This document shows positions 23,089-34,627 of a stretch of DNA of 64,000 bases, one piece after another. The notes under the pieces are model-generated. The model worked only from the letters and a program-made list of their open reading frames with translations, did no database searches and was not told the DNA's origin. This stretch comes from Gloeopeniophorella convolvens. Lineage: Eukaryota > Basidiomycota > Agaricomycetes > Russulales. Each line of letters starts with the position of its first letter. Within the stretch, counting starts at the first letter, position 1. The stretch is from assembly GCA_022496205.1 (NCBI GenBank), contig WTXD01000056.1, forward strand, positions 1 to 64,000, written 5' to 3'. The position numbers were made by a program, and so were the translations under genes.

Positions 23089-24672
23089 TCAGCGGGGCGC
23101 GTCCTGTACTGTGCCGCTCGCATCGCTGAGCGTTTCTACCCGTACGTCGCGTGATGAGCCGACGCTCCGGATGTCTCGTCCCTCTTCCGCGAGTTCGCGA
23201 CTTAACAATTGGTTTTCCTTCGGTTCCTGGCCTTCCGGACTATCTCCCTCTTCGATCGTGCGCCCCGCGAAATCAGGTTTCCGAAGGGCTTTGCGAAAGG
23301 CATCCGCCATAAACGCCGCATCAGCGACTGAAATGGGACCATCTGCCGATTGTGCGTGTGATATCATCGAAGCGCCGTCGTTAGGCGAGCTCAGAGATGC
23401 CGGACGCGCCAGGAATGCGCTTGGCGTTTGCTCCATGACCGGTGACTGCGGTGCACCGCCCGCACCTGCTGCCCCTGCGATCATGGGCGAGGCAGAGCCG
23501 ATCGAGCCACGCCGTGAGGTGCGCGCGCTCTGATTGCGTCGCTGCGCACGGCGCACGAGGAGGAAGCCGAGGACACCAATAGTCACGATAGCGAGGAAAC
23601 CCAGAACGACGATGACGGCTATCGCCCAGTGGGGGAAGTTGGAACCGCCGTTGGACTGCAGACTCCCTCCCGACCCCCCTGACGCAGAGGGCTGGTTTCT
23701 CGTGCCCGACGGAGATACGGAAGACGCGGAGGCAGCAGACGCAGAAGATGCGGAGGCAGCAGATGAAGAAGCCGCTGCCGCTGCCGCCGAAGATGATGAT
23801 GATGACGCTGCAGCAGCGGATGACGCAGAGGCGAGGGATGATGTGACCGAGTCAGCCAGTGTCGTTTCTGGATCATGTTCATCAATACTGAAGGATAGGC
23901 GCGAGGAAAGTCACCCACGGGCTGCACTGAAAGTCGCCTGCGGTATCTCTGTGCCGTCTAACGTCTTGTCTGCGCGTGTGATTACCCAGTAGTACGGATA
24001 AGAAATGGTTTGCCCATTCCAGCCGAGCCCTCCGTTTGGAAACCACGAGTCGTTGACCTGCCTCGAAATTGAACCAGCCCGGCCAAACGGATTTTGCTCA
24101 TTCAAGATGCTCAACACCTCCGTGCCCGAGTCGGCGTGGAAGAGGTAGATGTTGACCTTGTTGGTCTGGGTCAAATCGGGTAGCTGGCTGTTCCCTACGG
24201 AAGGGAGTAGGGCATGACTATCGGGAGGAGGGAAACAAGTGGGTAAGACGCACAAACAAAGGTTGCCCACTCGTGCTGGGGAACGATGGTGTTGGATGTG
24301 GGAAAGCACGATCTGACGGCGTTGGACACGTCGAATTGGCACTGCTGGAGGGCATCGTCTGGGGGATGACGGGGATGGATCAGATCACGGCGGGGATGAA
24401 TACGAATGAAGGACGTGATGAAGCATGAGCGCGAAGACGTAGCGGGTGGGAAAAACGGGGGTCGCACGGCATGGAAGGAGACAAGCCGAGAAAGAGTGAG
24501 GAAACGAGGACGCACTGATGCCGGTCTGGTTGAAGAGCTGCTGCCTTGCAAAGAGAGCACGAAATTCCGGAGGAGAAAGGTGAGGAGGAGACTTTCGCTT
24601 GCGAACGAGTTTGGGGGGAGGGGTGGGGGTAGGCCATGATGGATCAGGGTCTGTGTGGGATGGACGGGACAT
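23089..24672 (-). CDS. Single-pass membrane protein with Ser/Ala-rich linker
   Basis: Unrecognised fungal surface-type protein. In order: a Pro-rich start (MSRPSHTDPD, 24672) leading to RALFARQQLFNQTG; then NDALQQCQFDVSNAVRSCF, IVPQHEWATFVC, NSQLPDLTQTNKVNIYLFHAD, SWFPNGGLGWNGQTISYPYYWV; a long Ser/Ala/Gly linker (about 23860-23650); one TM segment WAIAVIVVLGFLAIVTIGVL (about 23625-23560); a basic stop-transfer RRAQRRNQ; and a cytosolic tail of about 150 residues rich in Ser, ending TVQDAPR. Paired Cys and the linker-TM-tail order resemble Mid2/WSC-type sensors in design, not in sequence. No cleavable signal peptide is visible in the chosen first exon, so the true start may lie upstream. Three or four introns. 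Confidence 0.62.
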
Positions 24673-25265
24673 TAGGCGAGTGGCGTGTAGTTGACGGAGG
24701 TAAGGGGAGTAGGGAGAGAGGAAGGTGAAGAGGGAGAGAGGCAAGGGACGATTGGGAGATTAGAGGAGTGACGAGAGCAGGTGGAGCACGGTGCGGGGGT
24801 CAAGGGGCAGGACTCTGACTCTAATTTGCATTATCCAGGGTATCAGAGCGTGCCGATAGGACGACTCTGATCTGCCGGGGGGGGCGGGTGGCAGCGAGAA
24901 CGGGGGGCGGAGCGACGGCGGACGGTCGACGTGCGAGAGTCAACGGCGAGCTCGAGGTCGTCGACGGCGTAAACGGGTACTTTTCAAGCCCAACCCAGCA
25001 CCGCGCAAAATGGCCCCAACTCCTCCTTCCCTTTCTGGCCTACGTTTCTCACGTAAGCTATTTCCCTCCCCATCCGACCTAAAAATGTTCCAGCGCCCTG
25101 CCTCGCCCTGCCCGAGCGGCACAATGTCCCCGAGCCCACGTGCTACCGCCAGGGATTCGCCAGGAGACACGCCTCTAGACTTTCACAACGGCGTGACCGC
25201 CCAGTGTCATGCGGCCATCTATTCCGTTCACATGGTCCTCGTGCTCCAGGCACCTCTCATTTCAT
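24673..25265. other. Upstream region of membrane-protein gene, no gene
   Basis: About 590 bp. Possible missing 5' exon of the membrane-protein gene. No frame with a convincing signal peptide was found. Confidence 0.3.
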
Positions 25266-25673
25266 CTAGCAAAGCCAGCCCTCGTCCACCGCCTTTCCCA
25301 GCACGCTCTCCCAATCCTCCCCCTCTTTCTTCCCGAACTCCCGGACTGCGACAACAACTCCATCGCCCATCCGCGCCCATCTCGCCTCGCCTTCCGCGTA
25401 CATGTGCACGCACCCCGGGTCCCCCCACTTGAACCGTGCTTGCTCGGCCCGCGCTGCCTCTGTGTCTAGGCGCAGTAACCAGATCGTAGTGTCCCCATCA
25501 AAGAACATCGCGGCCGTCTGCGGCGCGCGCCAGCCCGTCGATAGATGAATAAATCCATCTTGCTTGTCCAGCGGCGTGAGCGGGAGATCGTGGGGCAGCG
25601 GGCTGGGGGGTGCCTCGCTAAGTATCTTGTAGACGTAACGCGGAAAAGGGGGCTCCTCTGTCGTGGCCATCAC
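25266..25673 (-). CDS. DUF952 family protein
   Basis: Intronless 135-residue protein matching the DUF952 family, a small cytosolic alpha/beta fold of unknown function. Recognisable text: YVYKILSEAP near the start, LDKQDGFIHLSTGWRAPQTA (the family's 'D..DGFIHLS' core), FFDGDTTIWLLRLDTEA and FKWGDPGCVHMYAEGE with a conserved tail. Ends at 25266. ATG-ATG at the start (25673 or 25670). A run of 13 A lies just upstream (25680-25692), outside the frame. It is divergent from the PEX8-like gene, 206 bp away. Confidence 0.82.
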   Translation of the reverse strand: MMATTEEPPFPRYVYKILSEAPPSPLPHDLPLTPLDKQDGFIHLSTGWRAPQTAAMFFDGDTTIWLLRLDTEAARAEQARFKWGDPGCVHMYAEGEARWARMGDGVVVAVREFGKKEGEDWESVLGKAVDEGWLC

Positions 25674-25879
25674 GTCGTTAAAAAAAAAAAAAAGGAAAAA
25701 AGAGTTGTTATCGAACGTTGCGCGCCGGAGGGCGACATAAGGAAAGTGCGGAGTTAAACAAAGCGCCAGGCACGTGATGGGCGCATGCCGAGGCGCGTGT
25801 CGCGGTTGCGTCCGTCATCCGGGCCTCCGGACTTTGAGAGCTGCTGCTGCGACAACGACGTCCGAGTCCTCGATCGACC

Positions 25880-28439
25880 ATGGCGGCCCACCCATCGAGA
25901 GAGTACACCATTCTCCTCAGCCATCTCCACAAGCCCACCTCGACGCTCCCTCTTCTCACTCTCCAGTCCCTCATCGCGCATTTCCTGGCCCAAACTCCGA
26001 CACCAACACCGCTCACGGCAACCGTCATCTCGTCGCCACTGTTTCGCCCATTTGCCCATGCGAAACTTGCCGCACTTATCACCGCGTTCAGACACTCGGT
26101 GCATCTGCGACTAAAGGCCCTTGATGATGAGGAAACGGGGCTCTTCACCAGAGGTGTGCGCCCGAGAATGGTAGAGTGGGTACGCAACGTGGTCAAAGGC
26201 TTCAAGGGAGGCCAGGGCGTCATCCGATTTGTCGGCGCCGGGGGTATCTTGCTTGGCTTGGAGGACTTGAAAGAGAAACTGGGTACCAATCCTGGAAGCG
26301 GGGGTGTAAGAGCGAAGGCCGAGGACGAACTTGTCATAGCGCTCGCTGAAATCATGGAGGTCTATGGCGCCCCCAGGGACAGTTCCTGGGAGAAAGAGTT
26401 CCATCCCGAGACCGAGCACGGGGAACGTGAGTCGCACACGACTCCCAATGTTCACCCGTCTAAACTGCGCGTCAGTGGATGTCCTGTCGCTTTCTATGCT
26501 ATTTGCGACCCAATTCTTGCCGCACGTCTTCTCCGAGCGCATCAAGGCGCTTCCACTCACAGTAAGCTTGGTGACTTGTATCGTGAATCGTGCCTGTTGC
26601 TAATGACTATTCAGGTACTCTTGTCACACTTGATGACCACAATCGAGACCACCTTTGCCTCGGGCACTTTCCTGGGAGCGTTGCCATCGTCGTGCAGCAC
26701 CACGCCGAGCGGCCAGATCTCCTTGAAAGCTGCGGTGGGGCAGAAGCAACCCTCGTTCCCGTATGACGGCCCAGGTGCTTGGAGGCAATCTGCGCCGTTG
26801 GCCGGTGCACTCAGCGCCGTGACCAAGTCCCAGCTGTTCTCTGCCATCCCTTCCCTCGCTAGCATGGGGGCGAGAATATTCCCTCTGCTGACAGAGTCCA
26901 ACCCGCGGGAAGGGTGGTCCACGATGGAGTCGGTTATCTCGCGACTGGAGAAGATGGCTGGTAGCGTGGAAGATGACTGGGCACAGAGCGCACTTGCTAG
27001 CGTGGACGACGAGAATAACATCGGTATGTATCCGTGGGGGTCTCAAAGTCATACACCACCGCGTTAACACTGAGATGCAGCACCCGAATCTCGAGAACTT
27101 GCAACGACCATCTGGGCGATCCTCAAGACGCTACTCTTCACGACAATCATGCTCTCGCAGTCGATCCTGTCGACCGTCACTTACGCACGCCCTCTGTCTT
27201 CCACCGGCTCCTCGCTCAAGTTCTCGCTATCTCCACCACTGCCGCCTACGCATTCGTCTCTCGCGCTATCCACGCTGCGCACGCTCTCCCGATTCTCGTT
27301 CGTGATCACCAAGTTTGGCGGTGTGACATCGACGAGCGGCGCAGGCTTCGCGGAGCTCAAACGGGTGTTCTACTCGGCGCTGGACGTGCTCAGCGCCGAC
27401 GTGGAGGCGAGCGCGCACTTTGTCAAGACGCTGCGGACGCATGGTAACCCCTCCCACGCGCGCACCCGCGGGATCGTCAACTGATCAGCGCTGCGCAGGT
27501 GCGGATGCAGGCTCGAGCGCCGGGGCGCGCCGCGCCGACCCACTCACGCGCGCGCGCCAAGCGTTCAACCTCGCGTGCGTGGAGCAGCTGGTCCCCCTGC
27601 TCTCCCTGGAAACCATCGAGCACCACGTCTTCCCCCTCTGTCTCCCGTGCGCACCCTTCTCTTCTCTTCTCTTCCATCCCCGCGCCGCAGATGGGCGCTG
27701 ACCGCACGGCCGGCCCAGACACCTCGACGACGCGTCGCACCGCGAGACCTACGAGTCGGCGCACTCGGTCGTCCTGGCGACGTTCGCTGCGCACGCGCTC
27801 GCGCAGCCGGACTCGACGACGGTCGCCGAGGTGCAGGGTGCCGAGCTGCCGAGGCCCGGCTTTGTGGAGAAGGTCGTGCCGTTCTACGCGCGGTGCCTGC
27901 TCGAGGTGCGTCCACGGTCACATGCGGCGCTAGACTCCCAAGAGGCTGACGACGGCCCTTGTTGCGTTGCGCAGAACTCTACCGACGGTAAGCTGAGCAC
28001 GCCGCAGCTGCGGCTGGCGTACGGCGCCTTGACCAGCAGCGCGGGCGCGAGCGCGCCGGCACTGGGGCAGTACTGTCTGTCCGCGCTCCTCTCCACGCTG
28101 CCCGGCCTCTCTGCGCCCGAAGACGCGCCGCGGAGACACCGTCTGCGGCTCGCGCTCGTGTCGACGCTGCCTGCGCTGCCTCTCGTGCTGCTGCCGGACG
28201 CGCTGGACGCGGTTGCGGACGCGGTGCGGGACGCGAACGGCGAAGAGCGGCATGAGCTGGTCAGGGAGGTGTTCAGGGAGGTGATGGAGAACGTCGGGGA
28301 CCGGGAGAAGGAGTACTGCATGCGGTGGTGGGAGGAGAAGCGCGAGTTGTTGGAGGGCTCCGGTGCAGCTGCGATCGTGGCCAGCGGTGCACCGGACAAG
28401 GGCAAGGGCAAAGAGCGGGAAAGCGTTGCGCGACTGTAG
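25880..28439 (+). CDS. PEX8: Peroxin Pex8-like, C-terminal PTS1
   Basis: Multi-exon gene for a mostly helical protein of about 700 residues, starting MAAHPSREYTILLSHL. The text matches what I know of fungal Pex8, an intraperoxisomal peroxin linking docking and RING complexes and itself carrying a PTS1; I could not check this by search. Segments: RMVEWVRNVVKGFKGGQGVI, LATTIWAILKTLLFTTIMLSQSI, RTLSRFSFVITKFGG, LVPLLSLETIEHHVFPLC, then after an intron RRHLDDASHRETYESAHSVVL, and GQYCLSALLSTLPGL. It ends ESVARL with TAG at 28437-28439; -ARL is a valid type 1 peroxisomal signal. Introns near 26427-26500, 26561-26615, 27025-27080, 27444-27517 and 27905-27975. Alternative: another fungal HEAT-like protein. 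Confidence 0.6.
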
Positions 28440-28708
28440 GTCGCTCCATACATTAGAAATTGTATACTACTTTGCTACTGTATCACGCGAGCACGCATCG
28501 CGCCCCGTACGTGAATTTGTTTGTTGGGTGTGCCTCGAAGACGGACAATAGAAGGACGGAGAATGTGCGAGACCGTGTGTCGGCGAGTGCTCGACGCGTC
28601 ATCGCGGACGACTTACGCGTCCTGTGGCAGCACAGCTATCATGCTCTCCTACTTGAGCACCGCGCTCCCTTCCCTTCCGGCCAAACTCGCTCCACCCCCG
28701 CACCCATC

Positions 28709-31135
28709 ATGACCGCTCCCGTCAAGCTCTACGTCTACGACCTCAGCAGAGGCATCGCGCGATCCCTCTCGATGCAGCTGACCGGCAGACAGATCGACGG
28801 CGTCTGGTGCGCTATCTATTCGTGCCACCGAGCGGGGACTCTGCGCACTGACGCGTACTACTGCGCTCCAGGCATTCGTCCGTCGTTGTATTCAACAGAG
28901 AGATATTCTACGGACAGGGCATCGTTATCACTGCCCCCGGACAGTCGCATGTGCGTGCTCTGTTGCCCGGGATGTCCGAGCAGTGCTGATTTCCGAGCAG
29001 CTTGGACAACCTCTGCAGATCATAGACATGGGACAGACCGCTATCGACGAGCAGACTTTTGAGGACTATGTTTCGGATATACGAGAACACTATACGGCTG
29101 ACAAGGTACGTGGCTGGTGCATTGTCTGAAGACTCTTTGCTGACGCCTTTGCCCGTGCAGTACCACCTTCTAGGTAAATGCCACCAGGCACCGGCAAGTC
29201 TAGAGAGGTGCTGACGGCATTGCTTGCAGACTTTAACTGCAACTCCTTCACGAACGACTGCATCGGCTTCCTGACCGGAGGCTCGATCCCAGCATTCATC
29301 AAGGGTACGCCCCATCGCGCCGAGTATATGCAGCTCGCACTGACGCGCGTGCAGATCTGCCCTCCGACTTCTTATCTACGCCCTTTGGCATCGCGCTGCG
29401 TCCACACATCGACGCGATGTACCGCCGCCCAACAGGCGCGGTCCCGGTGCCCGCCGCGCCGCAGCCGAGCGCCGACCTCTCCACCACGCTCTCCTCCGTG
29501 CTCTCGCAGGTCGCCGCGCGCGCGTCCGGCGCACAACCCACCGCCCAGATCCCCGGCTCGGGCTACAGCACGCCGTCGACGGGCACGGTCGCAGCTCCAC
29601 TGCACTTGTCAACGAACCCGGCGTCGTTCCGCAGCCTGCTGGGCACGCACCGCGCGGTCGTTGCGATGTTCACGTCGCAGACGTGCGCGCCGTGCAAGAT
29701 GATCGAACCCGTGTTCGACGAGCTCGCGCACGCGAAGACCCGCGGCGCGGCGCAGGGCCGCGTCGCGTTCGCCAAGGTCGACATCGGCGCGGGCATGGGC
29801 GGAATGGTCGCGAGGGAGTATCAGGTCATGGCGACGCCGACGTTTGCATTCTTTTTGGACGGGAAGAGGGTGAGTTTGGGTGTACGGACATAGGCGGTGT
29901 GGCCCGTTGTGCTGATGTTGATGCTGATGCTGATGCGTAAACAGGTACACGAACTGAAAGGCCCGAATGCGCCGGAGCTCCGCACGCAGGTCGATCTGTT
30001 GCTGTTCAACGCGTTTCCACGTGAGTGGCCCTGGCCGAGCTCGCTTGTATCGTCGATCTCTGACCTGGGGTTACCCCAGCCCACGTCCACACGGGGCTCG
30101 CTCTCCCGGCCGTCAACTCGCTGCCGCTTCTGCCCATTTTGACCAGGCAGGTGGTTGATCTGGACACGGTGCGGGACTCGCTGGCCATGTGGATCGACGG
30201 CGCGCCTGCGCTGAACAATACAGTCAAGCCCGCCATCAAGGAGAAGCTCTCCCAGGTCATATTCCCATGGCTCAGGCAACGCTACATAGACGGGTCGACC
30301 GCAGCGCCAAGCACCGAATATGTCGATGAATTCAGTCAAACGGTTGCGACGCTGGTGGCTGTACTTCCACATTCCTCGCTGTTCCCGCTCTTGGACGTCT
30401 GGCGCCTGGCGATCTTGGAGCCCGCGATTGCGGAGAAGACGCTGACGCCGCTTATCAGCGTGCTGGACTCCACCAACGCGACAGTGACGTCATCCACACG
30501 TGGGACGCTGCTCACGCTGCTTCGTCTGGCTGCCAACGCCCTCGGCACATCCCTCGCGCGGCCGCTCCTCGTAGGCGACGCGCGGGCCAAGACGGCGCTG
30601 AGGGGTGTGCTGGTGCAGACGCTACTTGTGCCGGATCGGCTGGTGCGCCTGGCGGCGGCGAGCTTGGCGTTCAACTTCAGCGTGTGGGTGCAGAAGGGCC
30701 GAATCGCGCGCGCCCGGGGCGACGCTGCGGCAGACACGGACGGCATCCGGGAGAACGAAGAGGACGGCGAGTGGGAGGTCGAGCTGGTGAGCGCCGTCGC
30801 CGAAGCGCTCGCCAAGGAGGAGGAGAGCGAGGCCGCCGGTGAGTTGTGCCATTTCATGCCGCCTCCCGACGGATCGGAACGGTCACGGGGGGCACGAGTG
30901 GCGCGGTGCTGATCTCCTCCACCCGCCTGCAGTGCACCGGCTAACAGCGACGCTTGCGTTCCTGATCCGGTTATCTCCCTCCTATCGGGATCAGCTTGCG
31001 CCGTTACTGGATGTTCTGCAGGTGCGACGCACGCTGAAGGGTAAGCTGGCGGAGGGCGGAAAGCCAAGGATACAGAATAAGGGAATAAGGGCGCTGATAG
31101 AGGAGGTAGCGGACACACTGTGTAGAGAGCCGTGA
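28709..31135 (+). CDS. PPPDE peptidase - thioredoxin - PUL domain protein
   Basis: Three domains in one protein. (1) PPPDE/DeSI deubiquitinase-deSUMOylase-like domain: VKLYVYDLSRGIARSLS, IFYGQGIVI and, across an intron, DFNCNSFTNDCIGFL (catalytic Cys; the His lies in the exon after GVW). (2) Thioredoxin domain with FTSQTCAPCKMIEPVF: a CAPC redox motif rather than CGPC, followed by VMATPTFAFFLDGKRV with the cis-Pro. (3) PUL domain (about 30070-31135), the Armadillo-like module that binds Cdc48/p97. Starts MTAPVKLYVYD at 28709; stop TGA 31133-31135. Introns of 50-70 bp. Suggests a ubiquitin/Cdc48 pathway role coupled to redox; that link is inference. Lies 270 bp after the PEX8-like gene, same strand. 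Confidence 0.85.
29912..29937 (+). repeat. Short (TGATGY)n repeat in an intron
   Basis: Four to five near-perfect 6-bp units (TGATGT/TGATGC) inside the intron between the thioredoxin exon and the next exon. Too short to be more than a microsatellite. Confidence 0.6.
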
Positions 31136-31494
31136 GGCACGAGGTGTATTACAGTACAAGCTTTGTTTCGTCTCCGATACGCAGCGGCACGCTGGCGGCA
31201 CGTGAGGGATAGATGGGCAGAAGATGGAGAGATGGTTGCCCCGAGCTCGGAAAGAATCAAATGTCGGCCGTTTCAGTGCACAGAATAGCCGGCAGCCGGA
31301 CTGAGGATGTTGACCGTCGCTGGAGTGCATGGGCGGGGCATGGCGGGGCATGGCCTGGCAATAAAAGCAGTTGATCGAGCGCTGCGTCTCCCCGCAATCC
31401 TGTGACCGCGTTCGAATGTTCCTGTGCTGAAAGCTGGCAATTTCACCGCCAGCATCCGTAAGTCCACTCTATCCCCTCCTCTTATGTGCCCGCC
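31136..31494. other. CAT2 upstream region with probable 5' UTR intron
   Basis: About 360 bp. A good donor (gtaagtcc at 31458) and a pyrimidine-rich acceptor ending ccttccag (about 31529) would remove the first in-frame ATG of the next gene, so this stretch probably governs which start is used. Confidence 0.4.
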
Positions 31495-33977
31495 ATGCTC
31501 ACCCTGCGACCCCTCACCCTCCCTTCCAGGTTCTCCACCTCTAGACATCATCTCATGCACGCTCTGCGATCTAGACTACAACACCGTAGTATTTTCCGCC
31601 TACATGTGCGTTGTGTCTGCCTCTCAGAGACCGGCAACCGAGCTGACGTTCCCAAACAGCACCCGCTAATAATGGCCCAACCACGCACCATGCACTCTTC
31701 CAGCCCCAGTTCGAAGCCTAGCTCCAGCTCCAGCGCCCCCGAAGGCTACAAGCCCGACCCAAAGCAGCCCCCTATGCTCCGCTTCCAGGCGTCCCTCCCG
31801 CGCCTCCCCGTCCCCCCGCTCTCCTCGACGCTCGCCAAGTACCTCGAGACGATCCGCCCGCACCTGACGCCCGCCGAGTACGCGCGCAGCGAGTCCGCCG
31901 TGCGCGCGTTCGGCGCGTCCCCGCACGCCGCGGAGCTCCAGCGCCGCCTCGAGGCGCGCGCCGCACAGCCCGGCACCGCGAACTGGCTCGCGGACTGGTG
32001 GAACGACGTCGCGTACATGGCGTACCGTGACCCCGTCGTCGTCTTTGTCAGCTATTTCTACGTGCACGTCGCGGACCCCGCGATCACCGACGCGCCGCGG
32101 CGCGCTGCGACGCTGCTCAAGGCGATGTTGCCGTTCCGGACGCTCGTCGAGAGGTGCGTCATCGTCTTCCTGCGCACCTGTGCGCTTCGCGCCGCGGTTG
32201 TTCTGATTGGGCGTGTTTACGGCATGTAGCGGCCAATTGGAGCCTGAGAAGGTGCGCGGGGCCCCGCTTTGCATGGACTCGTACAAGTGGATGTGAGTGC
32301 TCGGTGGCACGCGCAAGGCGAGAGCGGGCGGCTGACGCCGTCCCTTCCGTCCAGGTTCCACTCCAGCCGGTATCCCACCATCCCCTCTGACACCGCGCAC
32401 AAGTTCGACCCCGCCACGCACAACCACGTCGTCTTCGTCCGCAACAACCGCTTCTTCGAGGTGCAGCTTGCGCACCCCGATGGCACCGAGCTGAGCGCGG
32501 CGGATCTGGAAGCGTGCGTGCTGTCCCTTCTTCCGTGCTTTTATGTGTGCGCTAAGCCGACTTTTCCCGCAGTGCTGTCGCCGAGGTTATCCGCCAGGCG
32601 GACTCGCACAAGGGTGTCGCCTTTGGCGCCCTCACGAGCGAGAACCGGGACAACTGGGCTCATGTGCGTGTTCCTGCTAGGCTGATACCGCCGCGCCGGA
32701 AGCTGACATCGGAACAGGCGCGCCAACGGCTCATTCAGGCATCGCCGGCGAACGAGGCCGCCCTGAAGCGCATCGAGTCCGCCATGATCGTCGTCGCTCT
32801 GGACAGCTCTCGGCCCACGACCCGCGACGACCTGTCCTGGCAGAGCTGGGTGGGCGACGGCCGGAACCGGTTCTACGATAAGCATCAGCGTAAGTGCGAG
32901 CTTTGCGGGGAATGCCGGGGCCACCAGTTCCTGACGCCGCCCGACAGTTGTTGTGTGGGATAACGGCCGCTCCGCGTTCCTGGGCGAGCACTCGTGCATG
33001 GACGGCACGCCGACCCTGCGCTTGAACGAGTACCTCCTCGGTTCCCTCGCCGCGAACGAGATCGACCTGGGCTCCCCGACGCCGCGCGCCTCGCGTGCAC
33101 CCCCCAGCGAGATCGTCCTCACCGCCAACGACGCCGTCCTGGCCGACGTCAAGCAGGCAGAGACGAACTTTGACAAGCTCGTGGGCGCACACGACCTCCG
33201 TGTGCTGCAGTACGACGCGTACGGCAAGGAGTACATCAAGCAGTTCAAGACGTCGCCCGACGCGTGGGCGCAGCTCGTCAAGCAGCTCGCGTTCCACAAG
33301 TTCAAGGGCCGCCCCGGCGTCACGTACGAGAGCGCGCAGACGCGCAAGTTCCAGCGCGGGCGCACGGAGGTCATCCGCGCCGCGAGCTCCGAGAGCAAGG
33401 CGTGGGTCGACGCGATGGTGGACTCTAAAGCGACGGTGCGTGATGTTCGGCCCTGTCGTGCTGCTCGGGGCTGATGGCGCGTGCGTGGATCATCAGGACT
33501 CCCAGCGCGCCGCGCTCTTCCGCACCGCTGCCGCGCGGCACGTGCAGTATGCTGCGTGGGCCGCGGACGGGCAGGGCGTGGACAGGCACCTGTTTGGGCT
33601 CAAGAAGATGGTCAAGGAGGGCGAGGCGCTCCCTGAGATCTACCAGGACGCCGCGTTCTCAAAGACGAACCACTGGGAGCTGTCGACTTCGCAGTTGTCT
33701 TCGAAATACCTCGATGGCTGGGGCTATGGAGAAGGTAAGCGTCGTCCTTTTCGCTCGACGACCTGCGTGCTCATCGCCGTTCTATATCTTTTGTGCAGTC
33801 GTGCCAGACGGCTACGGCTTGTCCTACTCCATCGGCGACAACTACATCCGGTGGACGATCACGAGTCTCAAGTTGGACACTGACAGGTTCAGGGACTGTC
33901 TTGCAGAGGCAGCGACGGAAACACGGCAGATGATGGAGCGCGCGAGGCTCGCGGAGGGCTCCAAGGCAAAATTATAG
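31495..33977 (+). CDS. CAT2: Carnitine O-acetyltransferase, peroxisomal/mitochondrial
   Basis: Carnitine acyltransferase moving acetyl groups between CoA and carnitine. Landmarks: LPRLPVPPLSSTLAKYLE at the N-terminus, WLADWWNDVAYMAYRDPVVV, FFEVQL in the core, the catalytic His in GEHSCMDGTP (about 32985), FKTSPDAWAQLVKQLAF, and GYGLSYSIGDNYIRW near the end. It ends GSKAKL with TAG at 33975-33977; -AKL is a PTS1. The first in-frame ATG (31495) gives MLTLRPLTLPSRFSTSR..., Arg/Ser/Leu-rich with no acidic residue for about 45 residues, i.e. a mitochondrial-type presequence. An in-frame ATG at 31672 (MAQPRTMHSSS) would drop it. A 54-bp possible intron (about 31609-31662) keeps frame whether or not spliced. 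About seven introns. Confidence 0.9.
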
Positions 33978-34627
33978 CTTTTATAGTCGGTCTCTGAGCG
34001 CGGACTCGGGCCGTTCTGTTGGCTCCACATTTACTATCGATTTTCATTACTTTTTCTGCCAGGGATAATAAGCAGTGATCTGCCCCGAGTACCAAGACGT
34101 GTGATGCATATGTGCTTTCCCGACTCGCGAGGGACTCCGATGGAAGTTTTGCGACAAAAGCAGGGACTCCTCGGCGGCATCCGCGAAACCATTTTGGGCA
34201 TCGACAACGGACTGGTTTCGAGTGTGCGTTCCCTTCGGAAAGACGGGCGTCTGCAAGACAGCGGCTCTGCTGAAGACGCGCTGATTGGCGGGGGCGTCGA
34301 TACGATGGTAACCCGATATGGAGCACGTGATGGGAATCCAGCCGCGCTCCTCGGCGACAGCGCGAAACAGATCTGGGATGATCCGGGCTTGTGACGCGCC
34401 TGCACAGCTCTGCACTGACTCACTGGATTGGCCGCCCGGCCAGCGGACCTGCGTTACCCTACAAAGCTCGCGCTCCCGCGACATGCCCGGCGTCGGGTGA
34501 TCTCGGGTGCTCCCTCCTTGCACGGCCATGGTGGTGGCCGCTGGCGGCGGCTCGCGCGGATGGTATTTAACGAGGCAGCGCGGCGCTACTATACTGCCAG
34601 ATCAAACAACCCGTACTTCACTTTACA
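33978..34627. other. Intergenic, AOX upstream region
   Basis: 650 bp between CAT2 and AOX, same direction. Overlapping short frames at 34047-34529 (minus) have no recognised motif. A TATTTAA element at 34563-34569, about 60 bp before the AOX ATG, may serve as its TATA box. Confidence 0.4.

Noticed and set aside
25680..25692. A13 run as a possible retrocopy poly(A) tail
   Set aside because: Lies just upstream, not downstream, of the DUF952 frame, with no target-site duplication; a simple homopolymer is more likely.
31666..32475. Minus-strand frame of 269 codons
   Set aside because: Antisense to the first exons of carnitine acetyltransferase; Arg/Gly-rich with no domain.
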